A stretch of 64,000 nucleotides of DNA from a virus. Both the position numbers and the translations under genes were made by a program. This document shows, one piece after another, positions 12,301-19,313 of the stretch (positions are counted from its first letter, which is position 1; every line of letters starts with the position of its first letter). The notes under the pieces are model-generated. The model did not search any database. It saw only the letters and a program-made list of their open reading frames with translations, and was not told where the DNA came from. The stretch covers positions 124,001-188,000 of IMG/VR virus record IMGVR_UViG_3300047382_000771; one strand, 5' to 3'.

Positions 12301-12999
12301 GTTATTCAACTTAACACCTGCATCAATTGCTACAGCACCCGTACGCTCCAACGCATTAATTAAATCTTCAGAACTAACCGCAAAGTTGACATCAACAGCG
12401 GCCAACTTATCAATAATGTCGGTCGTCGTGACACCGCTATCCCCAAATGCATTGACTGCTGCAGTTAAACCAGATACAGCCTCTTCAGCCTTTAAGCTTG
12501 TCAATCGAGTTAAAATTAGTGCATCATTTGTCCTTCTCAAGGTTTCCTCCATGGACAAACCCTGTCTTGAAAACTCTAATGCGGCCTCTGCCACCTGATT
12601 AAAAGACTGCCCCGTATTTTTAGCAGTATCAAACAACGCCATCCCAAAAGCTTCTATGCTTTGTTGTGATGAACCCATTATGACATTTATGTCAGCCATA
12701 ACCTTTTGGAACTTAATAGTTTCAGCAACTAACCCTTTAAAGGCATTACTGACAGCGTTAATTATTCCTACGGAAAGACCAAAAGCTATAACACGGGCAT
12801 TTGATGCTTCTAGTGACTTAGTAAATTCGTTAGCTGAAGCAGTGATTCTCCCCAAAGGCTGGGTAAAAGATTTTGAGTTTACTGAAAAATTAGCCTGCCT
12901 ACCAGATAGCCTAGACATCATTTTGTTGAATTGCATTTCAACAGAACGCATGCCTTGAGCATCTAGCTCTGGTCTTATTCCTACTCTAACTCCTGCCAT
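343..12999 (-). CDS. Giant tail tape measure protein with embedded effector-like modules
   Basis: A 4,218-residue protein that should set tail length and leave the tail during DNA injection. Residues about 90-350 look like the TP901-type phage tape measure core (amphipathic helices, GNGLKTIFTRIRRPESIRQL near residue 260). Residues about 645-1960 are split by eight G-[LIFY]-V-P-N-[FY] motifs into globular-looking modules, including an ADP-ribosyltransferase-like and a nuclease-like one, listed separately. A hydrophobic stretch lies near 2253-2295, followed by about 1,500 residues of charged coiled coil. The C-terminus carries two VPAMLTAGE motifs (about 3753 and 4015) typical of tape measure proteins. 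At 0.15 nm per residue it would span about 630 nm, probably an overestimate given the globular modules. The start has AAGG upstream. It lies downstream of the InlB-repeat tail genes in the same direction. Confidence 0.92.
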   Translation of the reverse strand: MAGVRVGIRPELDAQGMRSVEMQFNKMMSRLSGRQANFSVNSKSFTQPLGRITASANEFTKSLEASNARVIAFGLSVGIINAVSNAFKGLVAETIKFQKVMADINVIMGSSQQSIEAFGMALFDTAKNTGQSFNQVAEAALEFSRQGLSMEETLRRTNDALILTRLTSLKAEEAVSGLTAAVNAFGDSGVTTTDIIDKLAAVDVNFAVSSEDLINALERTGAVAIDAGVKLNNLIGIVTSLQQTTARGGSVIGNGLKTIFTRIRRPESIRQLEEMGVQVKNLQGNLLPADKVLQNIAKSFDSLTESQQSNITQFAAGIFQANIFKSALRDLAKEQNIFERATAIAGDAMGDAAIKNEQLNKTLDALAKRTTVSIEELAEVIGNLTLKGPIGGILENVEGAANGLKNALGGGEEAGNTFFTGFVKGIGNVLSGPGLVAFTAVMGKMLMNVGKFASQSLKDVLGVVGRKEKLVQMENSIIGALSQNKQIQEGLNELEGDRLAQEKFMLKVIEAQTNAMIKQKQLASSLAGAALRAGVNPDLTVNTNSFVDLDGSGTGEVGTRASGHIPTSAKRKERKGAIEAGYTPGGISSMSISGVGKVVYNKAETVKKFPGMDQPAIMPPRSSRAGKKYEKEFSNKHGFDPYAFKGYVPNFAAIQNDLTTGSQAMELRGLETGQFKTSEYRKQLKEFIAEYGDQDLQGSGIDITFTTQANKLKGSSFKATGGDKSALSLGEYLEALGIKEIESKIPFGYIDDVPRMAKKPKVYHKKVLSNLNKGNNDHKGNVGESLFLGSGEGDGYRSSAGLEATDEYGSYKIDNSKGKSNFVVDAIKPGEVPFEIKAGEIDLNNIASKSIRRYSNFAFRDQVGAIADSFVGDTTPNPSAKGLTNDDVAKELNYMISKIEEDLLVESLAQLARMGSWNPVGMSMSEVRGLIQKNQLQKTLRENPALIDEAAKDLVVSHGISSGFVPNYASERDVYNMDGKTINARNEYTLASGKIFRPHRGQMVSSGGYVNGDVLDRTTSSVKTESIPVSDLLDPSTVLRTGFPATASKMGKDFQSTFGDRAYMGDPGGPTSRFDWEKNTEGDVNIGPGQYNPDTGINPHVIKSVTHGEAAKSGLSHTATKMLAKANNTPAIKSGLEFMMDRDGGSSILDVALPSHAAEFINSKGLDGYEMVGNKINYGLNSDPDVEDIASQGMNSLGVKMNPDWIRPSIYRDYVNTAQGLVPNFNALNLKTGYFSESQIKAAIKTAYERRTGGKIQMNSPEIEKYMHRYMAAIQDAQADDPEGFTTSYAGGDGKIKNERILFNEISLALEKAGNYYQPKPGETVREDDFSKGLVPNFANLTLYRGQNKSRQGIDEPTIGKNMPSFDGVKTPEDVVGVVQDFVKSHVSGVMAGYRDIGDVGNQKPSGATSFSTSKTVAKNFAGAIRPGKPVEEGHVLEKTVPEKNVFNKKKMLRILNKGADPEKGHYPKVEEFKEAMASGAIQKWAEENGGLYLNVYGRRNDRSLLDHYKMEYGRKEYDFYDKTMKQMVPESDIGYNPNGTRQILPGESEVMQVLNKGLVPNFAMSVRQMEDPATGTSLKYRQYPAGHAEILHATRGDKDLKGGAFNNFNKLLKDNESLGSGFLTPQRNGMGSTPWANIVSMFPQIKYRVQEGLQTGGVFGYSEGYDEQQMGFDSLVNFKSDINKHFTKPENADIASLVFKPFGGPYDMDEAVNFQDLMTTRVKGKGDSAAGFSSKGLVPNFVASNRVEKARKGLKADTKNYLKVTPDEYKQFQDIVEWMQMEFPVSGLRLDKETFSISANTEDIRHIKSVMDNPSVIRNMEKDGIKQPSKLMKSFLKKHTESLLQAKNFQRKGISEGVTSNHLLRGYFKGDEDKYYDVANKGIVPNFSDPLVQAIKREKAAGVPPSTIRIERSNQLVDRKNPLGLAVTNTRDEPLGVNQGIKRAKSMNIDPKKHGAQKGLVPNYALTRRGSKFGEYDSSQSNYSQFAAKPIVPVSGPSAPLGGSNQDKILEPIITSINEGAKDLEKGLQFLKDKLTKTEFEKASKSVEEVSTQISHAEKAAAGGDKDAFVNPALTGATDLARKEMFGAFQKAEARSGGDSEVIKEGDKVARVFNDLAVKTGKAEAAIEAESKGRENGLQRLFFFQSMISMANGFLGEFASTASGASKNLAELGMGASQVFAAYMQQKELIPEISEALGQSSDEQRSVGDIFGGNPQREAAANAGEREAVSRNLRNQQRGGVRGGLAKMTGGKIPLLGKSVGALARGFTRFLPVIGQLYTGFTLVNEAFKFFVGEGIFDLLSSSASKARKQIEELGKTSETVSAALESMKSKEEIQQKMVDLEILGSGRTQKQEQEYYDLRLKSLDADSKLMDSMGALYDENKVGEFGLKAVNKALGGSTEAHAANKKALQDLLVVTKMLTAVESNRVNFSENVDKADSDDNVEKFLRLSEAEGARSAFAMQDLLKGKSGASAVEQDSSLQKNISELRKLAANPSMDIDELNFDANELVGSVGIQGMLDNLKKTTDEFEYDMGGLSDNEIKGFAALINRLADSLSKNDISDGQKAIMMADTKFAKELNKLVNLAKTRVSYEKITLGHQLELNKLRREESAASEDLISEYGMMSNATAAFNKVSRDAASQLDALNKKRADAEDELSIAILDQAKTIMTTNLLSPDLKREGDDLAKSISTFNKRLQNAANADFEFTEFNSRVITDLNVDDEIKNGVSRIFEGAEIDEGTQFQEKLNEITQKIADEQDPRVQLAATLAAVESGILAVEESTLQKLAEASDKYSQLLVSVDLEAKRQDEKNKQSLKKLLIEAKTVEGAKLLEKELNKTLATQETITENLMGQAATLSVQNKFASKRLKLEQDSLAFQGLIFQNLRKQAIESSKSGMEGLSSSRMSNSLLSSAPSKNQEVLDTQQLLMKNQLIKIGEEASSAESAAIEADIRRGMLSDLNMLGKIVADEASAEADNLAIEVQKKALKLSALDNNAKSLETIKSTVQGEMIDLVTTNKTAQIRREIMDKMGYRSIIADQQIEQELSELKDGNKLEKEKLQRLIITGKINEIVSEQVEQEILSTEKSSLINAKKELLLSLNDQMAERMRAAVSLEETGNKLKALRNAKEQALMDQPTMDLMVAADVQTEKFQSLGAVRQSATRATLTDDPDDILAFAEAYKAYNKEIGNNSEIVDALKVKMAEMNAQASNLKSDLVNLGIDSARSGLKGAFKDIATGAKDIGEAFADVGLGIADTIMDRMMDANIDNIIKDLTFAFTGESAKSDAQMVVDANTELGAKLDESSNVEKELSSKLESLISRVESGLTDGVELTNTEKLVANLKSEIAGGASDFAAKFREELKGLFGDKPQWIDNAIEGLKSPMVDLKDSLILLKDAIEKKQLTEAPSSSSKDKVEQVQKTAEKKANEANKPKSQDQINSIALKNKVDPFKQSYDKNPYVNVEMQRRSMMERDLDVSKYDDSKMSEITRNKNIDIAKSKLHNIRSDKDHAQSMIDNSQKTIKSFKGPLYENKGMFMGGNQLVRPTGKNFDEFSSLSKSKDYAQSNFDVQQNKVNDLKLNSDLTNSEDKAEYDSAIAKLEMFRGKLEDAEAALAPLAAELARAQEQLKKYSNKLSQAESKEKVAQKEVNDFVTSDRAVPVGYERPIMAEPATVSVANPQESIATAGTPELSQLVQSADANAQATNAHLGKLVGEVNSAKTEISKIPIALNGIKNSTPSPAEMMAGGKVKKYAKGGLVNGPGGIDNVPAMLTAGEYVIPKDVVSKFNKGGKATWQDRLKSGAQGVMNTAASAYGSHAASRSAQKPQEAGPPVFDEKQLQSLDLGFDVSLNANDKMVSGRLAESNAGLQEYEQHLLNLHEYNVGKKNQKFEKRMGTFNQIMGMVGGYVTSGLVSMGTTLASPLIAKGKEKLGGLFKSKEEKMLDQAKKDVTSKAVSDEVNSFIGDLYGDGKSKNQISQNRRAKKHTVQSGINLTNANILAGHNRYSANKTGIDHANRRKLRGYNKGGSVVPAMLTAGESLIPSSVAKKIGYSNLEQLNTSGDIPIVRGQSGIDKVGPVGLNEGDFVVKKSSTDKLMKRNPNLFKMAVQNPDGFRKGINNYYQGGVVSNNRLPSASAQPQMAPQMPQVQAPQMAPLPESTGQSGQQPSSASSVTNNINVNVSIDESGKETSTETGGAGGSKGGANEKDLSKKIKAAVLDVIRQEKRVGGELS
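8344..8988 (-). other. ADP-ribosyltransferase-like module within the tape measure protein
   Basis: Tape measure residues about 1338-1552 lie exactly between the fourth and fifth VPNF motifs. In order, they contain an LYRGQ motif (about 1344), an SFSTSKTVAKNF segment (about 1409) and a terminal PGESEVMQV segment with an E-x-E pair (about 1547). Arginine, S-T-S and E-x-E in this order is the signature of R-S-E class mono-ADP-ribosyltransferases. Phage T4 injects enzymes of this class (Alt), and large multidomain phage 'polyvalent' proteins often carry them. Activity and target are inference. Confidence 0.7.
10120..11037 (-). other. PD-(D/E)XK nuclease-like module within the tape measure protein
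   Basis: Tape measure residues about 655-960 lie between the first and second VPNF motifs. They include a GNVGES segment (about 780), then an aspartate in FVVDAI followed about nine residues later by PFEIKAGE (about 833), giving a D-x(n)-E-x-K arrangement. A glycine/glutamate helix followed by D and E-x-K strands is typical of PD-(D/E)XK nucleases. The call rests on motif order alone and is weaker than the ADP-ribosyltransferase call. Confidence 0.45.
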
Positions 13000-13076
13000 A
13001 ATTACCTTGTTCCTTTATAATCATACTATTATTACACAAGAACTATGGATCTTGCATATAAAATATATAAGACTTT

Positions 13077-16000
13077 TTAAACTTGACCACCGCAATCGCT
13101 CGCAGTTCTTATGAAAGTATTACCTCCACCTAGTGAAGTTCCATTACTATGATTGGTTATTGTTAGGTTTCCGTTACTATCTGTTGTGTAATTTGATGTA
13201 TTAGATACATTTGTATCATATATAATTTCTCCTTCACTACCTGCAGCTGAAATAAACCCATTTGGGTTAATATTAGCGAACAGAGGATGGTACCCAGATG
13301 GAATATAATTTGTATTAGCCAGTATAGTTGAAATCTTATAAGCATTATTCCCAGCTGTTCTATCTATATTACCAGTAAACCTAACACCATAATAAGGTAA
13401 AATCTGGTTTACGGAACTTTGGAAAGTATTATGGTCTGTTATAATAAATAAACCCCCACCTTCGTCAAAGTAATCCAGCAAACCTTGTATAAGGCTATTC
13501 GGCAAATACGCACCACCCGTATAATTAGTCCCTAGCCATACTATTACATCGTATCCGTTAAAATATGTTTTCCATGCTGATCGCGTGGTGTGCAAATTTT
13601 GCAAATACCCACTATGAGTGCTTGCACTCTCACTACCTATAGAGGAAGCTGTAAACCCTGCAACTCTAGCAATATCGAGTACAGTATTGTGAAATACTTT
13701 TGCAGTGTAATTTCCGCCTGGTGCGTCATTGATATATAAAAGTTTTTTCTGTGACCCCTCTTCTCTTTCCACGTGGCTTATGGCATTATAAAAATAAGGA
13801 TACTGGGCTGGCACAGAAGAATCATATATAGAAACACTTCCATTTTTAATGCCCGCGCTATAAGATGCCCACTTGCTATTGTAAAATTTAGGAAAGCCTC
13901 CATCGAATACAAGCCTACCTCCAGGGCCAGATGTCTGGGTCCTGACTTGGCCAGAACCCTCCGCTATGAATAAATTATTAAATTGATCATTAGCTATAGG
14001 CCTAACCAACCCTCTTGTTTCTAGACTTCCTGTTTGTTCAGATATTGTTATTCCGCTATTCGGGGCGGCTCCTGAAATCTGCAAGTTATTATTGGAGTCT
14101 TTAGTCATAGTGTAATTGCCGCAAGGGTTAGTTACAAACTCTACAGTATTTGATGTACCCGTGACAGCTCCCGCGTTCACATTCCCTGTAGCCCTACATC
14201 TACAATAATACTTAGTGTAAGCTATTAAGTCACTAAATATAGTGGACGTTTGAAATGTGGTGAAAACTTTTGCTTCAACTAATTGATTAAAACTTGAACT
14301 CGTACTTATTTCATAAGTATAAGTAGTAGTCCCGTTGTCATTTATAGCCTGATTATCCAAAGCTGACCTAGTCCACCTAAACTCTAATTCTTTAAATGCT
14401 TGGTATGCAGTTGTGCCTACAATATTCTGTTGTCTTCCAACAAATACAAAATTAGCAGTAATTATATCGTCTGATAGTCCCACGGTAAAAGTAGTTGAAC
14501 TACTATTTGGATCACTGATTGAGCCGATTCCAGTATTACTCCAATTTGAGAATTCATAATTAGTATTTGCTGTTGCCTGAATTTGAATTGCCGATTCGTA
14601 ATAATATTGGTTAGCCCCAATAGTGGATGGAGTAGTGGTTACCCCAGAACCATTAGAGTCTCCATTAACTGTCACGGTGTAAGGCACACTATTATACACA
14701 GCACTAATAACTATATCCGAAGCAGGCATCGACAAAACAGCCTCTGGATTATACTGGTCGCTATATGTGATTCCAGATATATTACTTTCCCATCTATCGA
14801 ATGTAAAACCTCGTTCAGGAATAGCTCTAATTGTTACACTATCCCCATAGTTTGCTACAGAATTAGATGTATTTAAGGTTGTGCCATTAATATTTAAAAT
14901 TGCTTCCTCACCAGATAACCCATCAACTCTTACATTATAATTAACCATTTCGTATTTCGGGGTAATGATTGAGTCTCCAGCTCCTACAGTAAATACCGCT
15001 GGATTACTGGTGGGATTGTCTAAAGAACCTGGCCCAGATATTTCCCAACTAGAAAACTGCCATCCAATGTCAGGGGTAGCAGTAACCGTCATAGTTTGAA
15101 ATATATTATTAGGGAAAGCAGCCTTGCTCGCAACCGCAGTCCCGTTAGACCCATCAGCCACATTAACTGTGTAATCTATGGGGCTGTACACAGCTCTAAT
15201 AAAAGAGTCCGCTGGACCAACAGTTAAAACTGTCCTAGCCGAAGTTATATCGTCCAATAATCCAACTCCCTGAATTATCATCCAACTTTCAAACTTGTAT
15301 CCTGCATCGGGTACGGCTAAGATCTCTACTTTATTATCTATGTTGTATAAGCCAGAACCTAATTCTTGAAAATCTAAAGGCCTGCCTGTTGTATCAAAAC
15401 TATCAATATCGCCATCTACTGTAATTAAATAATCTATTGGGTTAATATTTGCCCTGATTAATGTGTCAGAATTATCAACCCTATAAACTGTCGAAGCATT
15501 TAATTCGTCCCCAATTTCACCATTACCATTAACTATTGACCATGATGCAAAAGAATATCCAGGTCCAGGATAAAATACTAAATTTAATACATCAAATATG
15601 TTATATATTCCACTATTATCTTGCAGCGTACCTATGTAACTATAAGGAAGATTATTGGAGTCAGTCCCCCCTGTTAATATATTTCTATCTGGATACCCAT
15701 TTACAATAAAGTCCATTTTAATATCATAATCTATTAACCCAAACACACCCTTGATCTGAGCATCAGCATTAAAAATTCTAAAATTTGTAGACGACTGCAA
15801 TGGCTCTTCTATTATCCCAAAACCAGTTTGTTCCCAACCTATGAAGTAATGCCCCCTTATGTCGTTAGCATTTAATGGGATTAAAGTGTCTTGTGTGCCG
15901 CTGACTTCTATATTTGGCTGTGGTAAAAGTGGGTGGGTGTCAAATTCAATACTTATATTATAAATACTAAAATAAATATTTCTTGTAGCTGAGATAAACC

Positions 16001-16511
16001 CATCTACATTTAAAGATTCCACGGTGAGTTCATGTTCTTGTCCTGTTGGCAAATCTAGCTCTTGGTCCACAATTAAATCATCAATAGATTTATTTATATA
16101 TTCACCATCGTTTACTTTCCATCTCCATGAAAACGCATCAGTCCCTCCTATTTCAACATCAAAACTTAATCTTCCTGGACTAAATGTTTTGTAATCAAAA
16201 TTATTAATAACAAGTTCCACATCCGCAAGGAAATACATATCTATTTGTCCAGGAGATATCCCCGCTTTATTTTTAGCAAATACTGCATAGTACCATTCAC
16301 CCCTCTCTTTTTCTTCATCTATAAAAGAGTATTCTTCTTTCGTAAGGTCTACAGTCCTATATACAAGCTCCCCCTTTTCTGCGACCTCTTCCATGTCGGT
16401 GGTTAAACCTTTAAATGGCTCAAGCCGATATCTAAAGACCACTATTTCATCAGATTCTTCCACAAGCTCTGGTTGACCAAAAGACACATTTAAATCTACT
16501 TTTTTCATCAT
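13077..16511 (-). CDS. Tail-associated protein with six InlB-like repeats and an amidotransferase-like C-terminus
   Basis: A 1,144-residue protein. Residues 1-100 resemble the N-termini of the next two upstream products (a fibronectin-III-like strand pattern ending in GEWYYAVFAKNKAG). From about 190 to 690 there are six repeats of about 75 residues, with the G-Y/F-x-F-x-x-W ... T-x-x-V-x-x-x-D-x-x-I-x-A-x-Y pattern of divergent InlB B-repeats. A fibronectin-III-like domain follows (about 690-790). Residues about 920-1080 alternate strands and helices (KLLYINDAPGG, VIVWLGTNY, GGGLFIITDH), resembling class I glutamine-amidotransferase or ThuA-like folds. Its ATG overlaps the upstream stop (ATGA), indicating translational coupling. 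Probably an elongated surface-exposed tail or receptor-binding component; that role is inferred. Confidence 0.7.
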   Translation of the reverse strand: MMKKVDLNVSFGQPELVEESDEIVVFRYRLEPFKGLTTDMEEVAEKGELVYRTVDLTKEEYSFIDEEKERGEWYYAVFAKNKAGISPGQIDMYFLADVELVINNFDYKTFSPGRLSFDVEIGGTDAFSWRWKVNDGEYINKSIDDLIVDQELDLPTGQEHELTVESLNVDGFISATRNIYFSIYNISIEFDTHPLLPQPNIEVSGTQDTLIPLNANDIRGHYFIGWEQTGFGIIEEPLQSSTNFRIFNADAQIKGVFGLIDYDIKMDFIVNGYPDRNILTGGTDSNNLPYSYIGTLQDNSGIYNIFDVLNLVFYPGPGYSFASWSIVNGNGEIGDELNASTVYRVDNSDTLIRANINPIDYLITVDGDIDSFDTTGRPLDFQELGSGLYNIDNKVEILAVPDAGYKFESWMIIQGVGLLDDITSARTVLTVGPADSFIRAVYSPIDYTVNVADGSNGTAVASKAAFPNNIFQTMTVTATPDIGWQFSSWEISGPGSLDNPTSNPAVFTVGAGDSIITPKYEMVNYNVRVDGLSGEEAILNINGTTLNTSNSVANYGDSVTIRAIPERGFTFDRWESNISGITYSDQYNPEAVLSMPASDIVISAVYNSVPYTVTVNGDSNGSGVTTTPSTIGANQYYYESAIQIQATANTNYEFSNWSNTGIGSISDPNSSSTTFTVGLSDDIITANFVFVGRQQNIVGTTAYQAFKELEFRWTRSALDNQAINDNGTTTYTYEISTSSSFNQLVEAKVFTTFQTSTIFSDLIAYTKYYCRCRATGNVNAGAVTGTSNTVEFVTNPCGNYTMTKDSNNNLQISGAAPNSGITISEQTGSLETRGLVRPIANDQFNNLFIAEGSGQVRTQTSGPGGRLVFDGGFPKFYNSKWASYSAGIKNGSVSIYDSSVPAQYPYFYNAISHVEREEGSQKKLLYINDAPGGNYTAKVFHNTVLDIARVAGFTASSIGSESASTHSGYLQNLHTTRSAWKTYFNGYDVIVWLGTNYTGGAYLPNSLIQGLLDYFDEGGGLFIITDHNTFQSSVNQILPYYGVRFTGNIDRTAGNNAYKISTILANTNYIPSGYHPLFANINPNGFISAAGSEGEIIYDTNVSNTSNYTTDSNGNLTITNHSNGTSLGGGNTFIRTASDCGGQV

Positions 16512-17254
16512 TCTGGTTTATAGTGAGCGATTAATTCTACATTAGACATTATTCTTGCATTAGTTGTACTAGAAGTTATATCTTCAAATACAGCCGAACC
16601 CTGAGTTTCCCATGTGTCAAAAACATATCCAGGCTTTGGATCTGGAGCAACTATTTCGAAAAAATTATCCCACATTTGCTGGAAACTTATAGAATCCTCC
16701 CCATTGTACTTTAAAGAATTTCCATCTTCTAGCATGGTTACAGAAAATACATCCAAATGATATTCAACTGTTTTAGTTACAGATAGATTTTCATCTCTTC
16801 CCTCTATTATTATTTTTTGAGGACCACTATCTATATTTACTGTTTGAGTAATATTTGTCTCTGATAGGTCGTAGTCAGTTGCAACATAATCTCCATAATA
16901 CCAATGCCAACTACTGACATCTAAACCGCTAATATTTAATTCTAAATATAATATTCCTTTTACATATTCTAAATTTATTATTTCGATATCAGCGTCTATT
17001 GTTAAATAATTTTTCATCGCGCCAGGACAAAGTAAACCCTTCCTGTTTTCCGCAAATATAGCATAATACCAATCCCCCCTCTCAACGGTGTCTCTGTGGT
17101 ATCCAGAATATATTTCACCTGTTTCAAATATCTTCTCTCCGCTTTGGGGCATTTCTTCTATAGACACCTCCCCGCTGTGTCTGTATATTAATATATTCCT
17201 AGTGTCGCCACTAAACAATGGAGTCTTCCATGATAAATGTAATTCTGTAGACAT
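16508..17254 (-). CDS. Tail-associated protein, short paralogue with one InlB-like repeat
   Basis: A 248-residue protein. Its first 100 residues parallel the 1,144-residue product next to it (GDWYYAIFAENRKG against GEWYYAVFAKNKAG, then a DADIEIINLEY-type strand). Its last 60 residues form a single InlB-like repeat with a GYVFDTWETQG core. It looks like a minimal version of the larger neighbour. It starts two bases from the stop of the 685-residue gene upstream and overlaps the next gene by four bases, so the three are one translationally coupled set. Confidence 0.65.
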   Translation of the reverse strand: MSTELHLSWKTPLFSGDTRNILIYRHSGEVSIEEMPQSGEKIFETGEIYSGYHRDTVERGDWYYAIFAENRKGLLCPGAMKNYLTIDADIEIINLEYVKGILYLELNISGLDVSSWHWYYGDYVATDYDLSETNITQTVNIDSGPQKIIIEGRDENLSVTKTVEYHLDVFSVTMLEDGNSLKYNGEDSISFQQMWDNFFEIVAPDPKPGYVFDTWETQGSAVFEDITSSTTNARIMSNVELIAHYKPE

Positions 17255-17255
17255 A

Positions 17256-19313
17256 TTAAAAAAATTCTATCTCATACAGGTCCCATCCAGTTGATGATGT
17301 GACCGCCTCAACTCTTATAAACGCTATAAAGCCTGTGGTTTGCCCTTTGTCTAAAGATATAGCTACATTACCGTCTGCTTTGTGAAGATTCTGCATAATA
17401 GTTTTGTTAGCATCAACTATCGTTCTGTTTTCTACACCAATTTGACCTGGACCATTTGGGCTGGCGTTACTCCTATTCCCAAAACTTGCTACAGCCGAAT
17501 CGGCACTTGTGTTTGTTAATGTAACCTGCGGTTGAGTTTGAAATTGGCCATTAACCGCATCTCCACCTCCGCCAGTATATAAAAACCTTGTAACTGTAAA
17601 AGTACCTACTCCATGAGGGTTATTGCTATTTCTCAATGCATCCCCAACATAAAGCGAATCTGCCACCAAATGAGCAGGATCCCCTGGGTTAGTAGCACCG
17701 TCAGGGTTAAAATATATCTGAAACCTGTCTGGAACATTATAGGCATTAAAATGACAAACAACTTTCACGGGATCTGTCCCTATAACCAAGGGTATATCGT
17801 AAAGGCCCTGGCGAGCACTAAAGTTGACAGAATCCCCCCTGGAAACCCCAACACCTATTTCTACCGATGTTTCGTTACTGTCAGACTGACCATCATTGAC
17901 TTTGTATTTAAATTCATCCACCATATCGAAACTATCGTCATGTTGATATTTAATATGACTTCCATTTGGGTCAGGGTTTCCACTTGCGTCTGTAATAGTT
18001 GCGGTTCCATGTGCGGGCACCTGTGTAATTATGATTGTTAATACATCTCCATCTGGGTCAAAGTCGTTACTCTTAACATCGATTATAATAGACCCCCCTT
18101 TTTTTCCAACGGCTCTAGGGTCTTTATTGGCTATGGGCGGAGCATTGTCAAGAAAAACTCTTGCTAGTAAATCTATTTTGTTTTCAGTTACTTCGAAGCT
18201 GTAACTATTTCCATCAACAATCTTTCCATTAGTATCATCAATAGATTGCACTAAATATCTATCTCCAGGATCAGGTATAGTGAATGTTGCGATATCTCCA
18301 CACTTATATGTTTGATCAAATAAAACTTGGCCATCCCTGCTATCACCATAACCTATCGATTTAACTTGGACTTGATAGCTTGGAACTTCAACAATCGCTG
18401 TAAGATTAACATCTTGAGTCATCCTTACTTTTGTCTTATTGGAAAATTTATCTAATACAGCGGCACCACTCCATTCAACGAATTGCAGACATGCACTCCC
18501 AACATCAGCCTCAAATTCAACAAGATCGTTTCTTTCATAAGGCCCTGCTCCTATAAAATCTAAAGTGCCAGGATCTTGAAGGGAGTCTTTGTCAAGAGCA
18601 CTAAGTGTTAAATCAAATGTCACTAGGCCAAAATGTCCAGTTATTACTTTGTCCCTATCCATAATTATAGTACTATGTGGATCTAGCGGGTCAGTTACTT
18701 CATCTCCATCCCAATATTTAAATTCTAAATTATCAGTATCATTACCTACTCCTCTTAATTGAATTTCTCCACCATTTGGATATATACCAGTAAAAGCACT
18801 AGTACCATCTCCATGTCTAATAATTAATTGTCTATTGTAAAATAATGGAAATGGATCATCTTCATCTAACACACCATCATTATCATCATCAAGATCATAA
18901 TCATTAGTAATTCCATCTCCATCAGTATCTAGCTTTAAATAATTTAAACCAAAATCAGCATCTTGAAGATCGGGAATACCGTCATTATCAAAGTCATATG
19001 GATATATGTCTTCGTCGTCAGGTATCCCATCTCCATCTGAGTCTGGGTAAACTTTAAAAGTTTTTAAAGTACATTCTGTATAGCTAACTTTATTTCTTGC
19101 AATAGCTATATATTTAAACTCGCCAACTGAATTCAGTTGATCAATATATGTGCCATTAGATATTCTATTGGTAACGTATATAGGCTGTGTAGAGTTAACT
19201 ATTCTATCGCAACTTCTCAACGCACTACCTTTATATATTTCAATGGTATCAATATCAGATGTGTCATCTGGTGTTTCCCATGAAACTAATATATTGTAAG
19301 GTAGGTAGCTCAT
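17256..19313 (-). CDS. Tail-associated adhesin-like protein with thrombospondin-3 and cadherin-like repeats
   Basis: A 685-residue protein. Residues 1-88 form the same fibronectin-III-like module as the two downstream paralogues. Residues about 91-155 are aspartate-rich D-x-D-x-D-G repeats (DSDGDGIPDDEDIYP, DTDGDGITNDYD), the calcium-binding thrombospondin type 3 pattern. InlB-like repeats follow (about 160-390). Then comes a cadherin-like/VCBS-type domain (about 391-485, with NDFDPDGDVLTI and KVNDGQSDSNE) and a C-terminal beta-rich region. These domains usually build calcium-stiffened surface adhesins, so a distal tail or host-recognition role is likely. The ATG overlaps the upstream stop (ATGA). 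Confidence 0.7.
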   Translation of the reverse strand: MSYLPYNILVSWETPDDTSDIDTIEIYKGSALRSCDRIVNSTQPIYVTNRISNGTYIDQLNSVGEFKYIAIARNKVSYTECTLKTFKVYPDSDGDGIPDDEDIYPYDFDNDGIPDLQDADFGLNYLKLDTDGDGITNDYDLDDDNDGVLDEDDPFPLFYNRQLIIRHGDGTSAFTGIYPNGGEIQLRGVGNDTDNLEFKYWDGDEVTDPLDPHSTIIMDRDKVITGHFGLVTFDLTLSALDKDSLQDPGTLDFIGAGPYERNDLVEFEADVGSACLQFVEWSGAAVLDKFSNKTKVRMTQDVNLTAIVEVPSYQVQVKSIGYGDSRDGQVLFDQTYKCGDIATFTIPDPGDRYLVQSIDDTNGKIVDGNSYSFEVTENKIDLLARVFLDNAPPIANKDPRAVGKKGGSIIIDVKSNDFDPDGDVLTIIITQVPAHGTATITDASGNPDPNGSHIKYQHDDSFDMVDEFKYKVNDGQSDSNETSVEIGVGVSRGDSVNFSARQGLYDIPLVIGTDPVKVVCHFNAYNVPDRFQIYFNPDGATNPGDPAHLVADSLYVGDALRNSNNPHGVGTFTVTRFLYTGGGGDAVNGQFQTQPQVTLTNTSADSAVASFGNRSNASPNGPGQIGVENRTIVDANKTIMQNLHKADGNVAISLDKGQTTGFIAFIRVEAVTSSTGWDLYEIEFF

